DNA of 64,000 nt, taken from Rotaria sordida (taxonomy: Eukaryota > Rotifera > Eurotatoria > Philodinida > Philodinidae). Positions 33,549-46,222 of this stretch are shown piece after piece. The notes under the pieces are model-generated. The model had not been told where the DNA came from and did no database searches. It saw only the letters and a program-made list of their open reading frames with translations. The stretch spans positions 1 through 64,000 of the forward strand of contig CAJNOL010001391.1 of assembly GCA_905250125.1 (NCBI GenBank), given 5' to 3'. Numbering within the stretch: position 1 is the first letter of the stretch; every line of letters starts with the position of its first letter. Both the position numbers and the translations under genes were made by a program.

Positions 33549-34982
33549 ATGTATTATCCAACTTTTGTGCAATCAACACCTGCCGGAACATGGCCGAATA
33601 CATATCAAATCAATCCTCAACAGCAACAACAAACTATACCTACTGTATATTATCAAGTACCTACAGTTCCTGTTCCCTCTCTGCCTACTACAACAGTACC
33701 TGAAGTCTTTGTTTCACAACAACAAGTACCTACTGTATATTATCAAACACCTTCAGTTGCTGTTCCTTCTCTACCCAGTATAACAGCATCTGAAGCCATT
33801 GTTTCACAACAACAAGTACCTACTATATATTATCAAACACCTTCAATTGCTGTTCCTCCTCTATCCAGTACAACAGCACCTGAAGTCACTGTTTCACAAC
33901 AACCAATACCTACTGTATATTATCAAACACCTTCAGTTACTGTTCCTCCTATTCCGACTACAACAACTTCTCAAACGAATATTCAACAACAACCGCACAG
34001 TACTTCGACAACAACAACAAAAACAACAACAACTCGAATACTCAATTCAACAACTTTACCAACAATAGACAAAAATTTTGTTACTGAAGAAATAAAAACT
34101 ACAATAACTGCTACAAAACCAGAAACACCAGCAATACAAACAATCACTACTTCAACAGCTACAAATGTTCCTCAAGTAACAACCGTTGAAACAACTACAA
34201 TTCCAGAAAGACCACAAAATCAATCTCGTCGTCTAAAAAGTCTTTCAACATCGACATATTCAAGTAGTCCAACAATTTCTACTCATTCCACTATTACTCC
34301 ACAACCTGAAATTGTCAAACAACCGGTTCTTGTTCTTCCACCACAAATACCTATTCAAACAACAACAACAGCAACTATACCACCACAAATACCTATTCAA
34401 ACAGCAACTATAGTCCCACCTGTACATCGTGTCATACATCGTCCATATGATCATCGACCACATACACCTAGTGGTTATTATTCATCTGATCTTGATTATG
34501 GAAAACGAAAAATTTACAAAACAGATTATAAATATCGTCATTTTTATTGTTGTAATTTATGTAAAGGTCGTTGTGATTTACATAATCGTTCATATAGTTG
34601 TTGTGAATGGTTTTATGGATGTCCTTTATGGGGATTAATTTTATGTGGATTATTTTTTCTTACTTTACTTATAACATTTCTTACATTATTTAGTTTACAA
34701 CCATCAATAAATTCAACACGTCGTACTGAAACAGCTGAAACACGTTTATTAAATCGTACACAAATTATTTATGGATTTTATAAAAATTGTGGTTATCAAA
34801 TAAATGCAACATTTGATACACCAACTACACTTATTTTATGTACAAATACAGCAACAACATCAACTGCACGTATAGAATTATCATCATTTTATACAGTAAT
34901 AAGTAGAACAAATTCTTATTCTTATAGTAAAATATTAATTTTAATTTTATTGTTTACTTGTTTTGAAAATTTTCGAATTTAA
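33549..34982 (+). CDS. Pro/Thr-rich repeat protein with single membrane span
   Basis: A single-exon, 477-residue protein that I do not recognise. Residues about 30-150 are four tandem 30-residue units beginning V/IPTVYYQ, each with a PSxxVPxLPxTT core and a VSQQQ linker. Residues 150-310 are Thr/Pro/Gln-rich with many TTT runs, like a mucin-type or disordered region. A Cys- and Tyr-rich stretch follows (FYCCNLCKGRCDLHNRSYSC, then CCEWFYGC), then one hydrophobic helix (361-381) and a C-terminal domain of about 95 residues with N-x-S/T sites and two cysteines; a second hydrophobic run (about 458-467) sits at the end. No signal peptide, so a type II orientation is likely. Polar codons (CAA/ACA runs) generate open shadow frames in other frames. 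Function unknown; a surface or cuticle-associated role is only a guess. Confidence 0.75.
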   Translation: MYYPTFVQSTPAGTWPNTYQINPQQQQQTIPTVYYQVPTVPVPSLPTTTVPEVFVSQQQVPTVYYQTPSVAVPSLPSITASEAIVSQQQVPTIYYQTPSIAVPPLSSTTAPEVTVSQQPIPTVYYQTPSVTVPPIPTTTTSQTNIQQQPHSTSTTTTKTTTTRILNSTTLPTIDKNFVTEEIKTTITATKPETPAIQTITTSTATNVPQVTTVETTTIPERPQNQSRRLKSLSTSTYSSSPTISTHSTITPQPEIVKQPVLVLPPQIPIQTTTTATIPPQIPIQTATIVPPVHRVIHRPYDHRPHTPSGYYSSDLDYGKRKIYKTDYKYRHFYCCNLCKGRCDLHNRSYSCCEWFYGCPLWGLILCGLFFLTLLITFLTLFSLQPSINSTRRTETAETRLLNRTQIIYGFYKNCGYQINATFDTPTTLILCTNTATTSTARIELSSFYTVISRTNSYSYSKILILILLFTCFENFRI

Positions 34983-35251
34983 TATTAAAATTTTAAATAA
35001 ATATTTCTCAAGCATCAAAAAATGATCGTTATAGTCGACAATTACAAGTTGAATAGGATCAAATCATTTTTATGCTTACAAAATAATAAGAACTTTTAAC
35101 CTACTAATCGATATCAAAGTGTTACATCTTACACTGTTCCAATGTAGCTAATAATTCAATCGATCTTCTGCGACGATAAGAAGTGTTATCGAATCAAATA
35201 AATATTCTGTTTTTATTTATCATTAAAATGAACTTTCTAAAACGTTCGCTA

Positions 35252-35780
35252 ACGAGAAAACATCTTCTACTGTCTCCTTCTGATTTCAATGATTTCTTTT
35301 TGTCTATAAATATTGCATAGTGTTCTAATTGAAACTCTAAACAGATATGAGTTTCTATTGATATTTAACAAATGAGAAAAGGTTCCCAAGTGATAGGGCG
35401 CTTTCGAATTGGGTCTCTATTCAATCGATAAGATCTAGTGAGTAGGTAAAAATCCTAGAGTATTTCGAGCTGCTCAGATTTCGAATGTTTACTAGATTTC
35501 TTCTGTAGAGCTTCAGTTTTCAAGCGAAATCATACTTTTGAAATTTTACTTGAAACTTCGCTCACTTAAAAGCACCGATTAGAATAGCCTGTAGAAAAAA
35601 AAGTTTGAGACTTTTTCTATGAGCTAGTCTAATCACTACATATATGTGAACTAAGTTTCATAAAGCAAGTCTAGTTGAGTTCTTTATATGCATAAAGTGA
35701 CAGATCAAAATTCGAAAAGCTGAGATCTCTAGAAAATAGACAGGTAGTTTAGTCAAATCTCAATAGGAACAGCTGACAAG
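35252..35780. mobile_element. Foldback-family element with truncated right arm
   Basis: Starts ACGAGAAAACATCTTCTACT; inner blocks GAGTTTCTATTGATATTT and TTAGTCAAATCTCAATAGGA pair and match the element at 8858-9313. The right terminus is missing. Confidence 0.5.
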
Positions 35781-36258
35781 ATACCATCGTTAGTAAAAGC
35801 TTCTTGATTGTTATCAATTCCGGAATGCATAATGCATGTAAAAAGTCTTGACGAAAAATCAGATTTTAATTGAATACAACGGTAATTTTTCTTACATGTT
35901 TGTTAAATTGATATGTTCGCAAAAAAAAAGATTCAACAATTTGAGTTTCTAAATTAAAATAGTAAATCATACTATTGGTCGAAATGAAAAAATGCCGATT
36001 TAATCAAACATCAAAAACATACCAATTACTATTTCTACGAAAACAAATTTTTTTACGAAAAAGAAAGGTAAAAAATAGGAAGAATATTAATGAGTAAATT
36101 ACTTTGAATCATACATATATTTCATATCTTTTTTTTTTTCTTCAATTGTATGTCTAGATGAGAATGACGAGAATACACTCATACCTACATCCTCATTACA
36201 CCCTACTAATTAGCTGATAGTGTCATTTTCGTGTCAGTAGTCGAATATTTATATTATA

Positions 36259-37206
36259 ACGGGTGGGGTAAAAGTTGTGCATTAATTTTGTTTTTGATAT
36301 AACTCTGCAACGCAATATCGTACAAACTTGATTTTTTTTTTGTTAGAAAGAGCAAAGTGTCTAGTGCAAAAATATATAAAAGAATTTGATTTGTAATGTT
36401 TTTCGAAGGCTATAATAGTTTTAGAACACAAGGCTCCAAAAAACTCTTCCGCAACTTCGGTCACATTTTTTTAATCCAAAAATATTTGTTTGAGCCTTTT
36501 TCATTAGTCACTTTCGACACTTTCGAGCGCCATATATATACAGTTGCTCATTACAACGGAGGTTTTCATTTGGTATTAAAATAATTGGTATAACATACAA
36601 GAGAATGAACAAAAGACACGTTGATAAAAACAAATTAATTGTTCGAATTTGGTTTTGTAGCGTGAAAATAAGTTTTTTTTCTGAATATGTCATAGAGAAG
36701 TTGCGTCCTATTCCAAATAATATCGTTTGGTAGAGGACTCAATAAACTTTCTTTTTCATATAAAATATATAGCTTCTAGCAATCTCTCCTGCGAAATAGA
36801 GTTTATTTTTTCGATTGCTACCAACAATGATAAAGAATTGATGAAACAGACGATATCATAAAAGCATTCATTTCGACCGTTATAAAACATGTAGAAAATT
36901 TCTTTTTTTGTAACGCAATAGTGCTCTATCCTTATATTATAAAATCCGGATTAGACGAATAAAAAGATAACCTGTCTAATTATAGGAATTTTTTTCTAAG
37001 TTCAAAAAAGTTGCGGAAGAGTTTTCCAACGCCTTCTGTTCTAAAATTATTATAGTTTTCGAAAAACATTTCCAATCAAACTCTTTTATAAATTCTTGCA
37101 CTAAACACTTTGCTCTTTCTAACAAAAAAAAAATCAAGTCTCCACGACATTACATTGCAGAGTTATATCAAAAACAAAATTAATGCAAAACTTTTGCCCC
37201 ATCCGT
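36259..37206. mobile_element. Mariner-like foldback MITE, 948 bp
   Basis: Ends ACGGGTGGGGTAAAAGTTGT and, inverted, ACGGATGGGGCAAAAGTTTT. TA flanks both sides (36257-36258 and 37207-37208). The arms pair for about 200 bp through ATAACTCTGCAACGCAATAT, AGAAAGAGCAAAGTGT and CTTCCGCAAC. The spacer (about 36470-37010) has no transposase frame. Confidence 0.85.
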
Positions 37207-37534
37207 TAGAAACTGAACTTGGTCCGATACATTAAAAAAAATTCCATCTATGATCTGTATATTTATAAAAGTCATAATAGCATCATAAGAAGTATTGGTA
37301 AGTCAACTATGACGAATTGATTCGAAAATAGATGACATATATACCTTACATCTTCATGGAGTGAGTGTATCTGTTATCCAAGGATGTTATCTGAAAATTA
37401 TATATATATATTATGAAGGAAAATGTCTTTAATTCGAATCCTATTAAATACAATAAAAATGATTCATATTTAATAACAAGAAATAAATAAAAACCTGAAA
37501 ATAGTTTTTATTTTAACATATAAAATTTTCAATA

Positions 37535-37867
37535 TTATTCTTTTTCTGTTTTAAAATAAACATGTTGTGTTGATGTAGTTGGTGGTAATGGACTTCTTAT
37601 ATTTTCTATTGGCTGTACATATTCATCAAAATTTTCTTCATCATCATTATTAAATGTCTCATTTTTATGCATCGTATGATCGATAACATTTGAATTTTTA
37701 GACAATTTAAAACGTGTACGAATAGCAAACCATAATACACCTACATAACAAAATACAAGAGCAATAGCCACTAAAACAGTCATAACAATAATTGCACGTT
37801 GATCAGCTGAACTAAAACCATGACTTGTCTTGCAAATATCACATTGAATATTACCCGTCACATTCAT
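37535..37867 (-). CDS. Small single-pass membrane protein, unknown
   Basis: A single frame of 110 residues that I do not recognise. It opens with a short extracellular-type segment containing CDIC, followed by a hydrophobic helix (about residues 27-50, IIVMTVLVAIALVFCYVGVL) and an acidic, Asn-rich tail of about 55 residues (NNDDEENFDEYVQPIENI). The ATG lies 4 nt after an acceptor-like TTTGAAG, so it may be the body of a trans-spliced mRNA or the last exon of a longer gene; I could not find matching upstream exons before the secreted-protein gene ending at 38215. Composition and hydrophobic pattern make it more likely real than random. Function unknown. Confidence 0.6.
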   Translation of the reverse strand: MNVTGNIQCDICKTSHGFSSADQRAIIVMTVLVAIALVFCYVGVLWFAIRTRFKLSKNSNVIDHTMHKNETFNNDDEENFDEYVQPIENIRSPLPPTTSTQHVYFKTEKE

Positions 37868-38214
37868 TGTACTTCAAATAACTGACTTTTCATTTTAGAA
37901 CAGAAAAAAAAGGGTGAGCAATATTTATCATACGTAGAAAAAAAAGCGGAAGGTTTTTAACCCTTCTCCTAAATATACATGTGTATGAATAATGATTAAT
38001 ATCAATGTTATATATATATATATATGTATGATGAAAGAAATTGAAAAAAAAGGAAAGGAAGAGATAGACCACGAAAAAAAAACATGTTTTTTTTACTATC
38101 CTATGATCATAATACATATGTGCATCTAGATCAAACAAATTAAATATTTTTATTTTCTTTATTTCTGTTTCTCGTGTTTTTTTTGAAAACAACAATTATA
38201 TGCATAGCTATTCG

Positions 38215-39765
38215 TTATTTAAAATAACTTTCCATTGGTCCATAAGGCGTCTAGAACAAAAAACAAAAACAAACAAATTGACATATAATTAAAATAAACG
38301 AATCTTACTAGAAAATCTTCATCAGCTTGATCATCATCATCTTCATATATTGGTAAATTGTCATCATTATATTCTTGTTGTAATTGTAAATTATCGTATG
38401 GAATATTAGATGATTCTGAGAAAAATGGATAACGATTATATTCATATTCATATCCATATCCAATATCATCATCATCATCATCATCATCATCATTCGTAGG
38501 AAATGGAACTAAATAAATAATATAATTTAAGAAAAAAAAATTATGTTTGTTTTTTGTTTTTACTTTGATCATCATCGTTTTCAATAGTATCCGCATAGAT
38601 TTTATTCCATTCAGGTAATTCATAAACAACTGGTTCACGAAGTGAACGAATATTTCGTTCATATGTAGATGGGTACCAAAAGGGTGAACTAAAAAATATA
38701 AATAACTGATTAAAGAGACATAAATAAATAAATAAATTCTTACATAAAAGCTCGGCTTGGACGGATAAATTGTTGACGTTCAATTAATGGTTCATATAAC
38801 TAAAATGATAATAATCATGTAAATGAAATTCTATGATTTATTATTCGTTTTTTTTTTGTTTTTTCTTTAAAACTTAATGTCAATTGTTACCTACAATTTA
38901 CTTTACATTCAATATATTGTCCGATATACCCTTAAAATAAATATTATCCTCAGATAAATGTCAAACAAAAAGTTAACAGTAATCTATGCACAACTTTGTT
39001 ATTAATAATAGCAAAATGAAAAAAAAATAAGCTAATGTTTGATATTTAGGAAGTAATTAAAAATCAATTGATTAAAACAAAATATTTTTGTCATTTATTA
39101 CCGGATCATTATTATAAAAATTGTATAATGATAAAGCTCGTTTTTGTCTTTGTTTAGATCTTGGATTTAATTTAATACTACGACGTTTTCGTGCAAGATT
39201 TGTAAATTCAGTTGGATCCATTATAGTATCAGTAAATACATTTGTATTATCTGTATTAACTGATTCTAAGAAACATAAAAATTTTTGAAGTCATAATAAG
39301 ATTATTAAGATTTAGTAATTACATATAAAATTCTTAACAGAAAAAAAAACCTTACTATCTGTTTTATCATAAATTTCGATTGGATTTTCTTTAATTTTTG
39401 GATATAATATATTTTCAAAATCATTGTCATCATCTACAAGATTATCATCGAATTGATCATAATTATAAATATTACGTTTTTTCTTAATATCATTGATTTT
39501 ATGTTGTATTACAGGTGTGTTCGATGATTGAGAAGAAACGGTTGTTGTAGAACTAGTCGAAGCTATTGATGGTTCCGTTTCATCAATAGATTCTTGTACA
39601 GCCCTCTTGGACAATTGAAGAACTAAATAAGTAAAAAAAATGTTTTAATAATCAAAATTAAAAGATCTTACGTTTTTTAATGGGTTCAACAGGTGTAGAT
39701 TGAACAACAATGGCTATGGTTACTAATAATAAACCAAATACGACTAAAGATATTTTAGAAGTCAT
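38215..39765 (-). CDS. Secreted acidic proprotein with dibasic sites
   Basis: Seven phase-consistent exons (39765-39672, 39622-39356, 39265-39102, 38799-38744, 38688-38564, 38508-38309, 38250-38215) give 313 residues. A signal peptide is clear (MTSKISLVVFGLLLVTIAIV, cleavage near VQS-TP). The mature part is hydrophilic with Asp runs (nine consecutive Asp from a GAT repeat) and several dibasic or furin-type sites: SKRAV, KKKRNIYNYD, RKRRSIKL and RQKRALSLYNFYNND. Downstream are Tyr/Pro-rich segments (PFWYPSTYERN, YGYEYEYNRYPFF) and the end TPYGPMESYFK. I do not recognise a family. Signal plus multiple convertase sites suggests a prohormone or neuropeptide precursor or a secreted matrix protein; there is no amidation Gly next to the dibasic sites I can see. 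Confidence 0.75.
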
Positions 39766-39815
39766 TTATAAAAATTCTTTATATCTAAACTGTAAGAGAA
39801 AAGAAACCATGAATA

Positions 39816-39848
<33 letters not shown>

Positions 39849-40258
39849 AAGAGCGTAAGAAAAAAAAGCTTTTCATCAGTTCTTTTGTCATCATCAAAGT
39901 CAAGCATAGTAAGATGTAGGAATACTTTTTTTTTTCTCTATGTTGTGTTCAACATTGTCGTTTTTATCAATGTATGCAGTAAGCGAGAAAATTTTTTTTC
40001 TTGAATATTTTATCGTTTTCTATTGTAGGTCAGAGAAATTACTAAAAGCGTGTGAGAAACTCTGCCTAGTGTCAGAGTATAATCACATTTTGACAGAATG
40101 TAGATAGATAGGTGGGTGGTTGTTCTTGTTTTGTTTTTTCTTTCTTTTTTTTTTTTTATATTCTCATGTGTAGTTAGAAAAGAGAAATGCTCTTGCATTC
40201 ATTTCTTTATATCATGATTATAATTAGTTGACAACATGACATAGAACATCGAAGCCAT

Positions 40259-40289
<31 letters not shown>

Positions 40290-41376
40290 CTGGAAAACAA
40301 ATAGAGAGAAACAACAACATAAAAACACAAAAGAAGATCGTGTGAATTCATCCAGGGTCCAAACATTTTTTTTTTTCTTTCTACTTTTCTACATTTGCTA
40401 CACGTGAATTAGTTATAATATGGCAATAAATATAATCATGTTGAAAAAAAAATTTCGTAGTTATTCATTATTTATGTTATATAAGCAAATATTTGTAAAG
40501 AATTTCTTCTACTAAAAAAATGTTTAGTATTGATATTTTTGAATCAAAATTTATTTGATAATTAACTAATGATTGACGTTTAATATCTGACTATTCAAGT
40601 AGAATTTTGATTATATCGGAGATATGAAAAAAAATTTTATGACATTTTCTTCTTGATAAATAATAGATTATTCTAAGCTTCTATCAGAAGATACAACATT
40701 TTGATTCTATAGAAAAATTCTTTTTTTGATCATTGTTTAAAACAACACAAAAGAAACTTTTCATAGGTTACATTCTGTGATTTACTAAATGAAATTTACT
40801 TTTCACAATTTCTCAAAGGACACATACACAAGAAACTTGATGTTTATAATTAGAATTACCAGTAAATGTTCTTTTTAACAGGATGTTCTTTTGACAATGA
40901 ATAATCAATGAAGGAAATTATTTCACTACTAATTTCAAAATGTAACATGCTTCATAAAATATTCACAATTGATAGAACTTTTCAAGCACTATTTATCACA
41001 CAATTATTATTTTTTAAATTAAATATTGGTTTTCATCGAAATAAAAAAAAATGCGTGGGAAGTAACTTTCATTTGCAGAGTCACAGTAGTAATTATCTAT
41101 AAAAAGTTGTTTTTCTGTATTTTTTAAAAAATAAGATGAATAGAATTTTCTAAAGAATGAAATTCTATATCTTCAGACAGGAAACGTAGGATTCTCTATT
41201 ATTTCTCGATTTGAATATTTCTAAAAGGGAAAACGTCATAAAACTTTGGTTACATCCGATGCATATATATTTGAAAGTGGTAATTAAATATAGTGACCTC
41301 AATGATTTGAGTAAATGCCACACGGATATTAATCTACAGTATTAATAATCTTTTTAGGTTCTTTATTATTTATTAT

Positions 41377-41600
41377 TTTTTGTCTGAGAATATTTTTCAT
41401 TAGAATAAATAAAATCATAAAGTATTGAAAGATATGTATCAATCGTTAGATAATCATATTCAATATTAATTCGATTATTTTCATTAATAAATTTTAAAAA
41501 TATAGAATTATCCATTTCAAAGATAAATCTCGTATGTAAACAATATTTTTATGAACAAAATCTCGACATATATTTTCATTAAATATTTTTTAGATATTTT
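41377..41600 (-). pseudogene. Decayed coding fragment
   Basis: The minus strand reads MDNSIFLKFINENNRINIEY then DYLTIDTYLSILYDFIYSNE, with coding-like composition, next to a second frame fragment (FNENICRDFVHKNIVYIRDL) that breaks at a stop. This looks like a frameshifted gene remnant. No family recognised. Confidence 0.3.
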
Positions 41601-44321
41601 AGCCCGAGAAAGTTTACATTTGTGTATTTCTCGAAAACAGAAAACAAACTAATATATTTTTGTTTTCATTGCTTGAACAATATCATGAATAAAATTTGAG
41701 TTTCTAATTTTGATAATATATAAAAAGTATATTGAAATATATTATTTAAATTATTCTATGTTCAACGAATTGCATGACTCCGTTTTAGTGAAGTTAATTT
41801 TAATATTAATAAATCTTTTTCAATATCATTTTTGTTTATAACAAAATTTATCATCTACTAATTCATATTCAAATAGATTTAAATGGCCAGGCTTCCGTTT
41901 TTCAATAGATGTTCCCACTCAAAAAAAAATGTATTTATCAAGGTTAAAAAAAAATCTTACAGAGGTCTTATTGAAGCATACTTAAATATTTGAAGTAGCA
42001 TTCATGACTATTCGGTCAATTTCTGCATAAGTTGACTTTGTGTTATCTGACATCTATTTTTTTATCATACATAGTCAGGAGTTGAGAAAATATTCATTAT
42101 AAACTTCAAAAAATTTTTTCTCAAGTGTTTGTATTGGAAAAATATTTTAAAATATATAGAATCATGATTGACAAAGAAAAAACAGAAATCGTTAATTGAA
42201 ATATAACTAATAATACATATATAGACATCGAGGATTTTTGAAATCTCATTATCAGAGATATAATTAGTCTCGTGCTATAAATAGGTTGACGTTTTTTTTT
42301 TTGCTTTTTTTTTAGATATAAAGAAGTGCTATAATTATTGAAGTATGAATCCGCAAAATTTTTTTCTCGATATAAATTTGAAATAAGAAGATTCTTCTAT
42401 AAAGATAGTAACAAAAAAAGTTAACTATCACTATTCAATTACGGCATTAAGATAATCACAAATAATCCAAACTCATTAGTTTGGATTTAGATAATTTTTT
42501 AAAAGATTTCTTTCAATCTTGTGTTCTTATTTGATAAATATATTAGATTATCCTCGACAAATGCAAACTTTTTTCTAAATTTATAACAAAAAGCAGTTAA
42601 TGCTATATAAGAAAATCTTTATTATGTCAATGAAGTTCGATGTATATCTATATATAATTAACATTAAAGAGATTGTTAATACACATTTCGTTTTTTTTTT
42701 CATATTATGCAAATTTGAAATTAAAAAAAAAAAGTCGAAAATTAAAGAAAACTATAGGTCACAATCACATAGAAATTTATATGAAAGTTTAAATCACATA
42801 ATATTCAATAAAAACAAAAGTTAACTAAGGATAAAATTAAAATATATTTTTGAATATTTCCCACGAGATAAAAATTTGCACGATAATGGATAAATAAATT
42901 AAATAATCAAAAAAATTTAAATTTTCTGATCAATATTGAAAATTTGAACTATTTGCCTTATTGACCTATGAATCTTGCAAATCATGTTTTATCAAAGGTG
43001 CTTGACATCATCTCTTATGAATGTAATATTCAAATAAGTTAAATGAAACGTTAATGTAAGCAATATATTGTTCTCTAATGTTTTATCTAGGAATTTCTTT
43101 TCTTGTTTTTTTATATCTAATGTTATTCATATAATATTCTTGAATAAACATTGCATGACAATTTTGATATTCTATTTTCATTGAATAATTAATAATTTAG
43201 TCAAAATATTAACAATATTCTCATATTGTGGCTTGTCTATATAACGCGATACTTTACTAATTAAGTCTTCGAAAAATTTTTTTCGTGATGAGCAAATCTG
43301 AATACATTATTAGATGCAGTTTTTACGTTGATTACGAATTTGACATTGTTTCTTTAAAACAAAAATTAGGTTTTGGCATCAAAAACACATTTTAAACTTC
43401 TCAAAAATCGTATTTTGAATTTTGTAATCAAGAAATTCTTTCAAAAATTATTGAGTAACATATTATTCGATGCAGAATTTCATTCTTGTACATTTCCTAA
43501 TTTACTGTATGGTTAATGATCACCCCTTTGATGTAGCAACTTGATTCTTGCGTAGAACAATTATATGTACAGCAATGACCAATATTTATGAAAATCAAAG
43601 ATATCTAAGCATGTTAAGCGCATCAAAATTGATCGACAAAAAACTGTGCCACAGCGTTACGTGACTAAAAATCCTTTCTGAAAGCTTGAGACTTCAACCA
43701 AAAAACGTCGTTTTTGTGGCATAAATAGAATACGATAAGTTGCGTTGAATGACGTTTGAATGAACTTTCTAGCTCTCATAGTTTCTGAGATAATTAAAAA
43801 AAGTTTGTCAAAAACATCACAGTGTTACATTTGGACAAGCCGATTTGAAAAAATATGTGATGAACTTCATGTTTGTTTTTATACAATAAATTTGAGAGTA
43901 CAAAAGTCTTTACATAACATATCTGTTCGATTTTTGTTCGCTTAGAAGTCATTAATCCTGGCATGGCTATCATGTATACATAATATTAGATAAAACCGTC
44001 CATCTTCGAGATAAACTCTAGTGAAGACTAGTACAGCAAATCTACCTGGAGTTAGCGCCTTGACCCTAATGAGATTCATTGTTATATTATACATTCATAA
44101 TATTTAATTGAAGCATCTTATTATAAATATTCATAATGTCAGTAGACGATAGGAAATTGCTATATGATTTCAAATGCATTAAAAATTGAGATTGATAAGA
44201 CCATGAAAAAAAGACTCGTTAAATATAATTCAAATAAATTGATTTTCTATTTATGTTTTTTTTGTAATCAAGTTCTCACATATCCATGATAAACTAATAA
44301 GTGATGAAACTTGACTTTTAG

Positions 44322-44633
44322 CCTATTAGAAACTATTTCCAACATGTCAAAAACTATGAGTTAAAATGCTCTTTTGGAATATGAGCTTAGAATTTTTGTC
44401 TCAATTGTTGTTCAAGTGTAGTGAGAGGCTTTTTTGAAAGATCTGAAAAAATTATTTGGATTAGTAAGTCAATAGAAGTTTTTGTTTGCCGCATAAGTCT
44501 CTAAATGATCGAAGTTCACCATTATTAATTCCACTATTCCCAAACAAAAACTGAGACAAAAATTCTAAGCTCATATTCGAAAAAAACCCCACAATTCTGG
44601 TCCTAACTCATCAGAAATACTTTCCTAGTGGGT
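44322..44633. mobile_element. Foldback element
   Basis: GAATATGAGCTTAGAATTTT then TGTCTC pairs with GAGACAAAAATTCTAAGCTC then ATATTC; the outer arms pair less well (CCTATTAGAAACTATTTCC against GAAATACTTTCCTAGTGGG). No coding frame. Confidence 0.7.
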
Positions 44634-45574
44634 AAACAGTGAACAAATATCTTATTTAAAAACTTTCCAAACATCCGGTAGTAACAACTTTGCGTATTAT
44701 ATTTATCAATTGAAGCCCACATTGATAATAAGTAGTAGTCTTAAAAGTGGTCATGTTAGGGTTAAAGAGAAGGTCATCCTCTTTCTAAATGCATATTCAG
44801 AATTTTTCTCTAACTTACTATTGATTAGCTGTGTGTGTTAATATGTATATAAATGAAAAAAGTTATTTGCACTAAATAAAATAGACCTAATTGAAAGTGT
44901 TTATGTAAGACAACATTTTTTAGAAAAAAATGAACAAATAAGATAAAAAATTTTTGTTTTTGGATTGAAGTAGTTTTATTCAAAATAATTAAAATATGCG
45001 ACATGAGATATTCTGTACAAACCTTTTTTTTTTTTTTGCACTTTCATTCACGATTGACTTGAAGCAGAAGAAAATTCTGAATATTATTATTTATATTTAG
45101 AAAGGTCATGAAATCTTCATTATAGTCGATTATTTTTAATTCACTTCAATGACTTTTTAGTAGACGGAAATTGAGCAGAAATATTGTGCAAAGACTTTTT
45201 ACGCGCAGATTATTTTGTTTCATTTCCGGCATAAATAATGATAGTTTCTTTTAATGTAGAGAATTTTTTTTTTTTGAAAACAAATTCGACAACATATTTT
45301 AGTGTAACATTATAAAAGATCAATATTTCTAAAATATCGTTTATGATCTTGATTTACTATCTCTTTTGAGAAGATATTAAATAGTTGTATTGCATGAAAA
45401 TTAAGAAAAATATATAACGAAATACTCGATAAAAAGAAGCACTTGATCGTAAATACATAAAATTTTCGGCTCTCACTCACTGCTTCCATCATTTTTCCCT
45501 AGTACTTTACTTTTTGTGAAAGACGATTCGAAAGGAGTGTTGAATTATAGAAGTAGAAATTTGGACACTCCCTT

Positions 45575-45845
45575 CACAGACGTGGCGAATATCTTGGTAA
45601 TGAATCATCACAGACATGACAAACGTTGTTAACATACGATCACAGACTGTATATGGATAATGTCTCGTTCTAATGTATGAACTATGTCTTTATTGCATTT
45701 CTTGAGGATTACGTAAAAAGATGTTGGAGAAATGTATCTCAAAATACATAGAAGAAAAACAATTTTGTTGTGATTAGCAATACTAGCTACATCATGTTTC
45801 ACATTTTAATCCAGCAGGAATTGCACTAACAACTTTCATTATACG
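45575..45845. repeat. Dispersed repeat, copy 2
   Basis: Same block order as 1-235: CACAGAC-type words at 45577-45655 and an end block at about 45785-45833 (GCTACATCATGTTTCACATT, then AATTGCACTAACAACTTTC). Spacer sequences differ, so this is an old repeat. Confidence 0.5.
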
Positions 45846-45929
45846 TAGTGAAACACTTTCAAAATTTTTTAGTCTTGTTTTTAATAGTTAAACTGATTTA
45901 TTTACCATTTTATATGTTCATCGATTTCA

Positions 45930-46222
45930 ACAAAATAGCCATACTAATCACGTGTTTGCATATGTAGTTCTTACATTTCTGGTTTGAAATGTTCGAATAA
46001 TTTGTTTTAGTTTTATTATACCATTATGATATGATTCTTGTATGCACATTTTTACATTTTCATTAATACGACGAAGTTTATCGTAATGATCATCTTATTG
46101 AGTTTCAGTGCTTGTGAACAGTAAATTAATCGTTATCTACATGATATAGCAAATAAATATTCACTCTATATTCAGGTTCATGACATAAATAATTAATAAA
46201 ACCGATACTTGGATATAAATTC
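45930..46222 (-). pseudogene. Decayed coding fragment
   Basis: The minus strand has two coding-like segments in different frames: NLYPSIGFINYLCHEPEYRV followed by NIYLLYHVDND and a stop, and DDHYDKLRRINENVKMCIQE followed by SYHNGIIKLKQIIRTFQ. They look like neighbouring parts of one frameshifted gene. No family recognised. Confidence 0.35.

Larger units (their letters stand above)
34983..37534. other. Intergenic: foldback fragment and mariner-like MITE
   Basis: Contains a family fragment at about 35252-35780 and a 948-bp TA-flanked element at 36259-37206. The remaining sequence is AT-rich with nothing I can assign. Confidence 0.6.

Noticed and set aside
33565..34638. Open frames in other frames and on the opposite strand of the Pro/Thr-rich gene
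   Set aside because: Shadow frames created by CAA/ACA-rich codons; the 477-codon frame has the repeat structure and membrane span.
38308..38493. Frame with a run of Met residues
   Set aside because: Shadow of the GAT (Asp) repeat in the secreted-protein gene; the same applies to the Met-run frame near 62548, which is intronic ATC repeat.
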